Assembly (NCBI RefSeq): GCF_014203695.1
Contig: NZ_JACHJO010000001.1
Span: 254,369 to 318,368 of the forward strand
Direction: 5' to 3'
DNA: 64,000 nucleotides
DNA from: Nocardiopsis algeriensis
GTDB taxonomy: Bacteria; Actinomycetota; Actinomycetes; Streptosporangiales; Streptosporangiaceae
Shown: positions 54,276 to 61,827 of the stretch, in pieces
How positions within the stretch are numbered: the first letter of the stretch is position 1
How the letters are laid out: every line of letters starts with the position of its first letter
Program-made: the position numbers and the translations under genes
Notes under the pieces: generated by a model
What the model was told of the DNA's origin: nothing
The model's database searches: none
What the model saw: only the letters and a program-made list of their open reading frames with translations

Positions 54276-55529
54276 CTACAGATCCCAGGACAGGACCACC
54301 TGGACAGGCCCCCGATCCAGAACGAACGCTTGTGGGCCTGGAGCCGGTGTCTGAGCCTCGGCGCGGTACACGGTGTAGGTGGGCTTCACATGCCGCTGCG
54401 GTGCCCACGCATCGATGACGTCGGCCACACGACGAGCCAGGGCTCGCCCGGCAGCGGCATGTCCGACCACGCCGATTTCCGTGGAGGGGCCGTCCTGGAG
54501 CGGGTCCTCCGTTGCGGAGGCGAGAACCCGGTGGGTGAGGTAGGCCAACCCGCGCTCGCTGACCGGCACACTCGCCATCGCGCCCCACCCCAGACCGCGT
54601 GCCAGCCCCCTGCGGGCTTCCTCCTCCCGGCTGTACATCAGCCGCGAGATCGCGTTGTCCAAGTGCAGCGCCAGCCACAGCCACATCGTGTCCAGCGGCT
54701 CCATGCCGCCGAACCTCACACCGGTCCACACCGTCTCCGCGGGCTCCTCCAGCACCCCGGCCACCTGGGAGTCGGCGATGGCCTGTTCCTGGTTGACCTG
54801 CAACCGCACCCCACCGTCCCCCGACACGTCCACCAACCGACGAGAGTCGTCCCCGATCCCACCGCGCATCGGCATGAAGCTGCACAGCTCGGCGCTGGTG
54901 CACACCCAGTGGTCCTGGTGAGCCCGCAAGGCCAGCGAGTACCCCACGTCCCCGACCACCCGCATCGGCACGACCAGCGCGCCACCGGGTACGAGCTGCT
55001 CCAGCCAGGCGATGGGAAGACGATGGGCGCCCACAGTGGCGACGATACGATCGAACGGCGCCAGATCGGGCGCCCCCAAAGCGCCATCGGCGCACCGCAC
55101 CCGCACGTTGCCTGCCCCGGCCTGCTTCAGATGAACGCGGGCGTTCTCGACCAGATCCGCGTCCACATCGACGCTCACCACCTGCCCTGTCGGGCCGACC
55201 AGGTGGCCGAGCAAAGCCGCGTTGTACCCCGTCCCGGTTCCCACCTCCAGCACTCGCATGCCCGGTTCAACTGCCGCCTGGGTGAGCATGTGGGCCACCA
55301 CACCGGGATGTGAGGCGCAGCTGACCGAGTCGCCGTCCGGGCCGTCCTTGACGGACACGGTGCGGTCAGCGTAGGCGTCCTCGGCCGAGGCCTGGGGCAC
55401 GAACACATGTCGGGGCACCTCCCGCAATGCCTCGGCCACCGGAGCGGTGAGGGATTGCCGCTGGGCCAGGCGATCCACCATGGCCCGACGTAGCAGGTCA
55501 TGAGGGTGTCCGGTGGTGGTCGAAGTCAT
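54276..55529 (-). CDS. PCMT-type methyltransferase (RiPP-associated class), paralogue 1
   Basis: 417 residues, about twice the length of a housekeeping L-isoaspartyl methyltransferase. The N-terminal half is PCMT-like: EALREVPRHVFVPQASAEDA, VKDGPDGDSVSCASHPGVVA, and the SAM motif VLEVGTGTGYNAALLGHLVG. The C-terminal extension of about 200 residues (MWLWLALHLDNAISRLMYSR) is typical of PCMT homologues encoded with lanthipeptide/graspetide-type RiPP pathways in actinomycetes. In those it methylates an Asp of the peptide and can create aspartimide. No precursor, LanB or ATP-grasp gene was seen here. The ATG at 55529 follows AGAGG. Confidence 0.85.
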   Translation of the reverse strand: MTSTTTGHPHDLLRRAMVDRLAQRQSLTAPVAEALREVPRHVFVPQASAEDAYADRTVSVKDGPDGDSVSCASHPGVVAHMLTQAAVEPGMRVLEVGTGTGYNAALLGHLVGPTGQVVSVDVDADLVENARVHLKQAGAGNVRVRCADGALGAPDLAPFDRIVATVGAHRLPIAWLEQLVPGGALVVPMRVVGDVGYSLALRAHQDHWVCTSAELCSFMPMRGGIGDDSRRLVDVSGDGGVRLQVNQEQAIADSQVAGVLEEPAETVWTGVRFGGMEPLDTMWLWLALHLDNAISRLMYSREEEARRGLARGLGWGAMASVPVSERGLAYLTHRVLASATEDPLQDGPSTEIGVVGHAAAGRALARRVADVIDAWAPQRHVKPTYTVYRAEAQTPAPGPQAFVLDRGPVQVVLSWDL

Positions 55530-55960
55530 CGCACCTCTTCTGCCGTGTCGGGCGGCCCTCACGGTGGCCGGGGCAGGGTCAGCGTAGAACGTCGGCACGC
55601 ACGAGCAGCGGTGTTCTGGGAAAACGCCACTCGGCGTTCGCGATGCTGCGGCTGTCCGTGGCCTTCGTGCCCGGAGAGCAGACCTGTATCCGTCTTCGCA
55701 CGAGCAACCAGAAGCGCGGGTGCCGGACAGCTGTGGTGCTGAACCGAGAGCTCTGCTTCTCAGACACGCACGGGGTGACCAGACGTGGTGGCGGCGCGAA
55801 GTCGCGCCGGTGGGGCTCCGTTTACCGACGCGGTCATGGACATGGCTCCGACCTGCACGGCGCCGCCCCCCAGACCGAACCAGGCAGGCGCCCTTACCTC
55901 TTCCGCACTGCTGTTCCGAAAGCCCCTGCCCGCCGTGCCCTGTCCGGCTAGCCTGCCGGT
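55530..55960. other. Divergent region between PCMT paralogues 1 and 2
   Basis: These 431 nt lie between divergent methyltransferase genes. I looked for a short precursor-peptide gene with an FxLD leader or a Ser/Thr/Cys-rich core and found none that was convincing. TAGCCT at 55949-55954 is the probable -10 of the right-hand gene. Confidence 0.45.
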
Positions 55961-57217
55961 GTGACGACCTCCGAGACCACTCCCGCCCAGGACACCGGCC
56001 ACATCAACGCCTTGCGTGAGCGGATGATCGAGCGGCTGCGGGCTGTCAACGCCCTGTGTTCGGAACGGGTGACCGCCGCCGTGCGTGCAGTGCCGCGTCA
56101 CCGGTTCGCACCAGATTTCCCGCTGGAGAAGGTCTATGACGCCACAGCTGTACTGAAAACCAAGTTCGACAGCGACGGCCGAGCCACCAGCTCCGTCTCG
56201 GCCACCTGGGTCCAGACCCTGATGCTGGAGCGCGCGGACATCCGGCCGGGGATGCGTGTGCTGGAGATCGGGTCCGGCGGGTACAACGCCGCCCTGATCG
56301 CCGAAGTTGTCGGCCCCCACGGGCACGTCACCTCGATCGACATCGACTCGGAGGTCGTCGACCGGGCCCGCATCCACTTGGAACAGACCGGATACGCCGA
56401 TCGGGTGGAAGTGGTCGTCGGCGACGCCGAACACGGCCATCCCGACCGCGCTCCCTATGATCGGGTCGTCGTCACGGTGGCCGCCACCGATCTGCCCCGG
56501 GCGTGGACCGACCAGCTCGTCAGCGGAGGTCGCCTCGTACTTCCCCTCGGCCTGCGGGGGTTCCAGCGCGTCTACGCGTTCACCCACCACGGAGGAGGCC
56601 TGCTGGTGGGTGAGACGGGTGACCATGCCGGCTTCGTGCCGATGCAGGGCCTGGGCGCGCCGGCACCCACCACCGTGGCTGCGACGGACACCGTGGTGCT
56701 GACCACCGACGCCGATCCCGTCCCTGCCCCTGACCGCCTGCCCGAGGTGTTCGCGGAAGCTGCCCGCGAGCAGTACACCGGGGTGCGGATGGGCCGCAAC
56801 GAGTACTTCGGCGGCTTGCAGCTGTGGCTGGCCACCACCCTGCCCGATTTCGCCACTCTGTCCGGTGACGCCGGCGACCTGGGCCACGCCACGATGGGTG
56901 TGCACCGGACTCCGGCGATGTGGACCGGCACCTCCCTGGCCTACCTGCTGCTCCCCGAGGTGTCGACCGACCCGGTCCGGTGGGAGTTCCTCGCCCGCGG
57001 CCACGGTCCCGAGGCCGCAGAACTGGTCGACCTCATGGTCGGCCACGTCCGGCGGTGGGACCGAGAGCACCGCAGCGGCCCCGGCCCACGCTTCCTCACC
57101 CACCCCGACCTCCCGGACGCACCCCGGGTGATCTCCACACGCCACACCCGCCTTCTCGCCCTGTGGGACCAGCGCGGTACAGGCCGACTGGACTGGGAAG
57201 CCGACCCGGGCGCATGA
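55961..57217 (+). CDS. PCMT-type methyltransferase, FxLD-system-like, paralogue 2
   Basis: 418 residues. The SAM motif reads VLEIGSGGYNAALIAEVVG, one residue shorter than the usual GTGTGYNAAL, a form I associate with the 'methyltransferase, FxLD system' group of RiPP PCMTs. The N-terminus has RAVPRHRFAPDFPLEKVYD and SSVSATWVQTLML. The C-terminal extension has NEYFGGLQLWLATTLPDF. The substrate would be a peptide carboxylate; no precursor is nearby. TAGCCT six bases before the GTG at 55961 suggests a leaderless start. Confidence 0.85.
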   Translation: MTTSETTPAQDTGHINALRERMIERLRAVNALCSERVTAAVRAVPRHRFAPDFPLEKVYDATAVLKTKFDSDGRATSSVSATWVQTLMLERADIRPGMRVLEIGSGGYNAALIAEVVGPHGHVTSIDIDSEVVDRARIHLEQTGYADRVEVVVGDAEHGHPDRAPYDRVVVTVAATDLPRAWTDQLVSGGRLVLPLGLRGFQRVYAFTHHGGGLLVGETGDHAGFVPMQGLGAPAPTTVAATDTVVLTTDADPVPAPDRLPEVFAEAAREQYTGVRMGRNEYFGGLQLWLATTLPDFATLSGDAGDLGHATMGVHRTPAMWTGTSLAYLLLPEVSTDPVRWEFLARGHGPEAAELVDLMVGHVRRWDREHRSGPGPRFLTHPDLPDAPRVISTRHTRLLALWDQRGTGRLDWEADPGA

Positions 57218-57276
57218 CCTCCTTCACCCGCCAGGCATCCACCCTGGACCGGTAAGGTCCTGCCCCCGCATGCCGT

Positions 57277-58389
57277 TCAGCTTCGGGGGGAGACGGAATG
57301 GTCCCAGTGTCTGCCGAGAACCGCGCACGTCACCCGGTAGAGGCCGTGATCAGGGACAGCTTCCAGAGCAAAGCTCTCCAGCCCCGGAAGCCCGTTGTCC
57401 TGCAACAGCAGGTAGGCCTCCGCCAGCTCCTCGCCCAAGGCACGGTCGCCGCCGCCGGTGACGGTGCCGTCCGGCCACAGATAGGACCATGCCGCACCGG
57501 CACCCATCCACACGATCCTTCCCGGCTCGCCCTTGAAAGGACGCGACCCGGTTCCCAGACGCACCCCGGGCAGCATGAGCAGGAGCTGGGTCAGCATCCC
57601 CGAACCGATCAGCTCCACCGACCCGACGGGGAAGGGCGGCAAAGGTGTGGGCCTCTGGCCGAGGCCCGGGAAAGGTAGGTCGCCGGGGCGCTGGGTGCGG
57701 TCGCGCATGAACGCGCCCTCGCGTACGAACGGCCCTGAGATCGAGTGGCCCCGGCGCCGCAGCGCCGCGATCGGTGTGCTGTGCGCGGCCGGGTGGGGAC
57801 TCCAGGGCAGCACGAGGGTGCCGTTCTCCTGAAGAGCGGCCAACCACGGAAGCGGAACGTGTGTCACCGCGCAGGTGGCGATGACCGCGTCGTAGACCTG
57901 GTCGGCGGGAGGGGCTGCCCCGGTGCGGACGGTGACGCCGGTACCGGTGAGTCTTTCCCGGGCCAGGGCTGCCACACCGGGGTCGATCTCCACACTGGTG
58001 ACCGACCCCTTCTCACCGACCAGCTCGGACAGGATCGCGGCGTTCCACCCGGTGCCGGTTCCGATCTCCAGCACCCGCATGCCCTCCTCGATCCCGGCCG
58101 CGGCGATCATGTCCGCCATCACCTGAGGGGCCGAGGACGACGAGCTGGGCTCGTTGCGCGGCCCGGGGCCACCGTCGTTGGCCTGGGTGGTGACCGCTTC
58201 GGTGGAGTAGACCAGGCTCGTCCACCGATCGGGGTCGGAACTCCGGTACAGCGGTAGCCCGGTCGCGTCGGGCCAGATCATGTCGGGGACGAAACGGTGC
58301 CGGGGGTGGGCGGCGAACGCGTCGCGGATCACGGGGGCGGTGTCGAGACGCGCCACCAGGGCGGTATGAAGCGCGTCGAGATCTGTCAC
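57277..58389 (-). CDS. PCMT-type methyltransferase, paralogue 3
   Basis: 370 residues. PCMT features are AAHPRHRFVPDMIWPDATG, SSAPQVMADMIAAAGI and the SAM motif VLEIGTGTGWNAAILSELVG. The C-terminal extension differs from paralogues 1 and 2 (SYLWPDGTVTGGGDRALGEE) and resembles methyltransferases of ATP-grasp (graspetide-type) systems. Its GTG start overlaps the stop of the small double-CxxC gene (GTGA), so the two are translationally coupled and probably act together. Convergent with paralogue 2; only 59 bp separate them. Confidence 0.85.
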   Translation of the reverse strand: MTDLDALHTALVARLDTAPVIRDAFAAHPRHRFVPDMIWPDATGLPLYRSSDPDRWTSLVYSTEAVTTQANDGGPGPRNEPSSSSSAPQVMADMIAAAGIEEGMRVLEIGTGTGWNAAILSELVGEKGSVTSVEIDPGVAALARERLTGTGVTVRTGAAPPADQVYDAVIATCAVTHVPLPWLAALQENGTLVLPWSPHPAAHSTPIAALRRRGHSISGPFVREGAFMRDRTQRPGDLPFPGLGQRPTPLPPFPVGSVELIGSGMLTQLLLMLPGVRLGTGSRPFKGEPGRIVWMGAGAAWSYLWPDGTVTGGGDRALGEELAEAYLLLQDNGLPGLESFALEAVPDHGLYRVTCAVLGRHWDHSVSPRS

Positions 58390-58517
58390 TTCTCTCCTGT
58401 CCCGTTGCAGCCGCTGCAGGTGGCCACTTCACGGTGGGCCCACCCGCCTCCGCTGCCGTCACCGTCGGACTCCATCACGATGGTGCCTTCACCCTTGCAC
58501 ATAGAGCATTGGGCCAC
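58386..58517 (-). CDS. 43-residue double-CxxC mini-protein coupled to PCMT 3
   Basis: A tiny gene: GTG at 58517 with AGGAG six bases upstream, stop overlapping the methyltransferase start by 4 nt. The protein reads AQCSMCKGEGTIVMESDGDG, then a Gly/Ser/Trp stretch, then ATCSGCNGTGEK. Two CxxCxGxG motifs, as in the DnaJ zinc finger, frame an acidic ESDGDGSG loop. It could be a zinc-binding partner of the methyltransferase, or a substrate, since its Asp-rich loop would suit a PCMT-type enzyme. It is too small to be settled by sequence alone. Confidence 0.75.
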   Translation of the reverse strand: MAQCSMCKGEGTIVMESDGDGSGGGWAHREVATCSGCNGTGEK

Positions 58518-58753
58518 GGGAATCTCCTGTCGGGGGACGGGTACTGCGGTTCTACCCCCGTCGAAGGCCCGGGCCACCGGGTCTGGCCGGATCCGGACAG
58601 GCCTCGTTTTTCTCTGAGAGCCAGGCTTTGCACCTGGCCAACGCCTGCTGCGATCGGTGCCTGGTTCGGGTTGGCGCTCGACCTGGGTCCGCCCCGGGCC
58701 CCTGCATGGTGCTCTTCTCCTCGCCAGGAGGAACACGACACCGAAGGGTGCAT

Positions 58754-59116
58754 TCAGGTCCAGGCCAGGACCGTGTGCGTGTGCGGCTTGTCCAGGACCC
58801 AGACCCGGTCTGCGGGTAGGTCGGCGTCGGGTGTGCCGCTGGGCCAGACCTCGATCCGGGCCATGGAGCCGTCGTGGCGGTCCCAGGCTCGGAGGATGTC
58901 GATGTAGTCCTGGGCGGCGCGCTCACCGTGGGACCCGTAGGAGAACACACCGATCTCGAACCGGCCCTCGCCCAGTTCAAGCAGTGGGACATCCTGCGCC
59001 GCCTGCGCTGCCGCCCGCATCGCGTCGGGGAGATCACCCGCGCGGTGCTGGTCCTTCATCTCCGAGAAGCAGGATGTAAAAAGGCTCACTTTGTCCACGG
59101 TCCCGAGGAAGCGCAT
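58754..59116 (-). CDS. Hypothetical protein in the PCMT cluster
   Basis: About 120 residues, soluble, starting MRFLGTVDKVSLFTSCFSEM. A central part has EGRFEIGVFSYGSHGERAAQ and DYIDILRAWDRHDGSMARIE, and it ends RVWVLDKPHTHTVLAWT. I do not recognise the family. Three consecutive starts (GTG 59122, GTG 59119, ATG 59116) follow GAGGG; the ATG has the best spacing. It lies between the mini-protein/PCMT 3 pair and a GNAT gene, all on the same strand. The 236 nt between it and the mini-protein gene show nothing clear. Confidence 0.65.
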   Translation of the reverse strand: MRFLGTVDKVSLFTSCFSEMKDQHRAGDLPDAMRAAAQAAQDVPLLELGEGRFEIGVFSYGSHGERAAQDYIDILRAWDRHDGSMARIEVWPSGTPDADLPADRVWVLDKPHTHTVLAWT

Positions 59117-59180
59117 CACCACAGACCCTCACCAGATCGAATCTGAAGACGTGCGGTGATGCGCTTCGAGGAAACGGTGA

Positions 59181-59717
59181 CTAGCCGGCCCACTCGTCCG
59201 ACAGGATCGAATGGACGATGGAGTCTCGCCACGCGGTCCCGGTCCACAGGTGTCTCCGGATGCGGCCTTCCTCGATCATCCCCATCTTGTTCATCACGGC
59301 TTCAGACGCGGAGTTCTCCGGAGACCGGGCGCCCCAGATCCGGGCCAGCCGTAGTTCGGCGAACCCCAGACGGAGCAAGAGCTGGACGAGTTCCGCCCCG
59401 AGTCCGCGCCCCCACATGTCATGACGGAGGGCGAAGCCGATCTGCGCGGAATGGGGACGCTCGTCCTTCGCGAGCCTGGCAGCGCCGACGAGCTCCTCGT
59501 CATGGAGCACTGCGAGCATGTACACCGTGCGCGGCTCGGTCTCCGCATCCTTCACGGCGGAGTCGATGATCGCCTTGCACTGATCCACCGTGCGGGGCCT
59601 GAAGCTGAGGTGTTCGACGGTCTTGGAGTCACCGTAAACGGTGTGCAGCGCCTCGGCGTCGGAGGGTTTCAGCTCTCGTAGTGACAGGGCCGGGCCGTCA
59701 AGGGAGACAGGAATCAT
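59181..59717 (-). CDS. GNAT acetyltransferase (RimJ/RimL type)
   Basis: 178 residues. The N-terminus LSLRELKPSDAEALHTVYGD is RimJ/RimL-like; the acetyl-CoA loop reads RHDMWGRGLGAELVQLLL, followed by ENSASEAVMNKMGMIEEGRI. It probably acetylates a protein N-terminus or small amine; the substrate is unknown. TAGCCT six bases before the ATG indicates a leaderless start. It is divergent from the truncated PCMT gene. Confidence 0.9.
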   Translation of the reverse strand: MIPVSLDGPALSLRELKPSDAEALHTVYGDSKTVEHLSFRPRTVDQCKAIIDSAVKDAETEPRTVYMLAVLHDEELVGAARLAKDERPHSAQIGFALRHDMWGRGLGAELVQLLLRLGFAELRLARIWGARSPENSASEAVMNKMGMIEEGRIRRHLWTGTAWRDSIVHSILSDEWAG

Positions 59718-59772
59718 GGTGCGAGGCTAACGACCGGCCGCTCATCGTGATCACCCGAACCTGAAAGGCATC

Positions 59773-60444
59773 ATGGAGTACAGCCCCCGCGTGTCCACTG
59801 CCCTGGCGGCGGTACCCGAAGACGTCTACACGTTCAACGCCGACGGATCTCTCATCACGCAGACCACGGCCCGAGAGCGCATCGCCGCCACTCTCGACGG
59901 GCTTGATCTCCGGCCCGGCATGAAGGTGCTGGAGATCAGAACGGGTTCGGGCTACAGCATGCACGGGGCCGACCTCGACCAATGGACGGTTCCGCCCCGA
60001 GGCGTTGACGCTCGCGCGCAGGACGGCCAGGGCGCGACGTGGTGGATCGCAGGGACATGGGCGAGGGAGCACCCGGCCGACGCCGAGAGCCTGTTGGCTC
60101 GGCTCGCTGACGGAGTACGGACAGTCCGGGTGTTCGAGGACGGCGACGACCCCGCAGAGTTCCGGGCCTGGCTGTACGCCACACATCCGAGCGAGCTGGT
60201 CGTCCTCGGAGGGCCACAGAGGTTCGGTATCGGCGTGGCCGACTCGGCTGGGGCTTTCCTGTTCCGACCGGTCGGGCTGGACGCTCTCACCATCGGTACC
60301 CCCGCTGAGTCCACGGCGCGCGGGTGGGTCCAGGAGTGGCGAACCGCCGGCTGTCCGGGATGGGCGCAGGTGCGCCCTGTGCTACGTCGGGAGGGCGGTG
60401 GGTGGCAGGTGCGTGCAGAACGAAGCGAAGCCGCCCATTCCTGA
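59773..60444 (+). pseudogene. Internally deleted PCMT-type methyltransferase, paralogue 4
   Basis: 223 residues in one open frame. The first 60 residues follow the PCMT pattern up to MKVLEIRTGSGYS, but the expected motif continuation (TALLAELVG and the rest of the Rossmann fold) is missing. The frame passes directly into a C-terminal-extension-like part (TWWIAGTWAREHPADAESLL ... EFRAWLYATHPSELVVLGGP). Gly-to-Arg in EIR and loss of the SAM pocket argue against catalysis. It is either a decayed gene or a domain-deleted derivative kept for another role. The ATG at 59773 has AAAGG nearby. Confidence 0.65.
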
Positions 60445-60570
60445 CCTCATTCGCTGGTTGGCCTCCTGCATGCTCAGGCCGCAGTAGTCACACAGGACGG
60501 GGCCTCGCTCGGTGATCCGGGTGAGGCCCTTCATCTGGCACTGCGGACACCGCTCGGTAAGCCGCCGCAC
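60382..60570 (-). CDS. Possible small zinc-ribbon protein
   Basis: 62 codons reading MRRLTERCPQCQMKGLTRIT then RGPVLCDYCGLSMQEAN: two CxxC knuckles (CPQC, CDYC) in the zinc-ribbon order and spacing. It overlaps the 3' end of the NUDIX gene by 40 nt on the same strand and the end of the truncated PCMT gene on the other strand, so its reality is uncertain. It may be a second mini-zinc protein of the PCMT cluster. Confidence 0.4.
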   Translation of the reverse strand: MRRLTERCPQCQMKGLTRITERGPVLCDYCGLSMQEANQRMRSGMGGFASFCTHLPPTALPT

Positions 60571-61295
60571 CCCCAGCAGCGGCGCACGACGTGTTCCAGG
60601 TAGGCCACGTGCGGGCCCTCCAGGTCCGAGAGGTCGGCGGGCGAGGCCACGAAGGCGATCCGGTCCAGCTCAGGGGCACGCCCGGAGGCCCGCTCGGCCT
60701 CCGTCGCCGCCTCGAAGCTCTCCCGCAACTCGGCCGCCGAGCGGGGCGGAGCCAGGTAGAACAGACCCACACTGCGGTTCTCACCACGGCTGACGGCCCA
60801 CAGCCGCAGGTCTTCGGGATCCAGGCGGGTGCCGGCCTCCTCCTCCAGCTCCCGCGCGGCGTGGCTGCGCAACGCCCCCTCGTCAAGCGCCCCGCCGTCC
60901 GCCGGCGGCTCTGCGGACCCGCCCGGGAGCTGCCACCGTCCCGGAGCGGCCGTCGACGGCGACATCCTTCCCACCAGCACATGCCCGCCGCAGGTGGGCT
61001 GTACGACGCTGACGAACAGCGGCGGCAGCCACGAGGTGTTACCGGGGACCCGGCGCAGGGCGTAGTGCCGGTAGGTCACCCGCGCCCAGGACAGCACGAG
61101 GCCGTCCCCTTCCCGCGCCATCCCCGCACACGCCACCACCGGGCCGTCGAACAGGTGCGGGTTGGCCCGGACCGCCCGGCTCCACACACGGTCCCTGGCC
61201 CGTGCGTCCTCGGGCGACAGCTGCGGTGCTTCGGTCTCCACCAGGCGGAGCCGTCGGACATCGAAGAGGCCGACGGCAGGCAGCGGCTCGGTCAT
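60531..61295 (-). CDS. NUDIX-domain protein
   Basis: 254 residues. The N-terminal half (LPAVGLFDVRRLRLVETEAP, HLFDGPVVACAGM) is an extension. The NUDIX fold has WQLPGGSAEPPADGGALDEG followed by ARELEEEAGTRL: the box is present but with an insertion between the PGG and the REVxEExG-like helix. The C-terminus carries WGCGG. The ATG at 61295 lies six bases after TACGAT on the minus strand, a leaderless layout. Substrate unknown. Confidence 0.8.
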   Translation of the reverse strand: MTEPLPAVGLFDVRRLRLVETEAPQLSPEDARARDRVWSRAVRANPHLFDGPVVACAGMAREGDGLVLSWARVTYRHYALRRVPGNTSWLPPLFVSVVQPTCGGHVLVGRMSPSTAAPGRWQLPGGSAEPPADGGALDEGALRSHAARELEEEAGTRLDPEDLRLWAVSRGENRSVGLFYLAPPRSAAELRESFEAATEAERASGRAPELDRIAFVASPADLSDLEGPHVAYLEHVVRRCWGCGGLPSGVRSAR

Positions 61296-61388
61296 CGGCC
61301 CATCGTAGGGCTGTCCGGGTTCACCATGCGGTCCCCGAGCAGGGGCCGCAGCCCGCAACGCCGCCGGGCGAGCGCTGGAGGGCGGAGG

Positions 61389-61787
61389 CTAGCCGCAGTT
61401 GGTGCCGGTCCGGACGATCCAGTCGTCACCGATGGCGCCGCCCCAGTCCACGCACTGCCCCGCCGCCGACAGGTGGACCGGTCCGGCGTACTGGGTCCAG
61501 TTGCCGGGGTCGGTCTGCCACGCCGTGCTGTTGCTGCGTTTGAGCGCGACGTCCATGTTCATCGCCGCGCCCGGGGCGGAGCGGATGGTGACGGCGCAGT
61601 TCTTGCGGGTGGAGGAGTTGTAGGTCAGGAAGACCGTTCCCCCGGGGACCGCTGCCTGGTTGACCACCCCGTAGCCGCTGCCGCACTGCCCGCCGTAGGT
61701 GGCGGCAGCGGCGGGTGCCGCACCCGCGGTGGCCGCGATCAGTGCCAGGCCCAGCCCTGCGGCGGTCCTGCGGACGATCGCCTTCAT
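61389..61787 (-). CDS. Secreted spore-associated protein (SapA-like)
   Basis: 132 residues. The signal peptide MKAIVRRTAAGLGLALIAAT ends AAPAAAATY. The mature protein (YGGQCGSGYGVVNQAAVPGG, VFLTYNSSTRKNCAVTIRS, SAAGQCVDWGGAIGDDWIV) has four cysteines and closely follows the spore-associated protein A family found on Streptomyces spores. Its function is unknown. A GGAGGAG ribosome site precedes the ATG. It suggests that the host sporulates or makes aerial hyphae. Confidence 0.85.
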   Translation of the reverse strand: MKAIVRRTAAGLGLALIAATAGAAPAAAATYGGQCGSGYGVVNQAAVPGGTVFLTYNSSTRKNCAVTIRSAPGAAMNMDVALKRSNSTAWQTDPGNWTQYAGPVHLSAAGQCVDWGGAIGDDWIVRTGTNCG

Positions 61788-61827
61788 CCCTGCTCCTCCT
61801 CGTGTGCGTCGCGTCGCGGGCCCCCGG

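Noticed and set aside
59160-59172. GCGCTTCGAGGAA as another LacI operator
   Set aside because: Only one half-site is present, with no palindromic partner, and it lies outside the sugar locus. GAAAGCGCTTCGAGC at 10158-10172 was rejected for the same reason (inside a coding region, unrelated context).
53318-61400. A complete RiPP biosynthetic cluster (FxLD lanthipeptide or graspetide)
   Set aside because: I searched for an FxLD-type or Ser/Thr/Cys-rich precursor, LanB/LanC and ATP-grasp genes and found none. Only methyltransferases and CxxC mini-proteins are supported.
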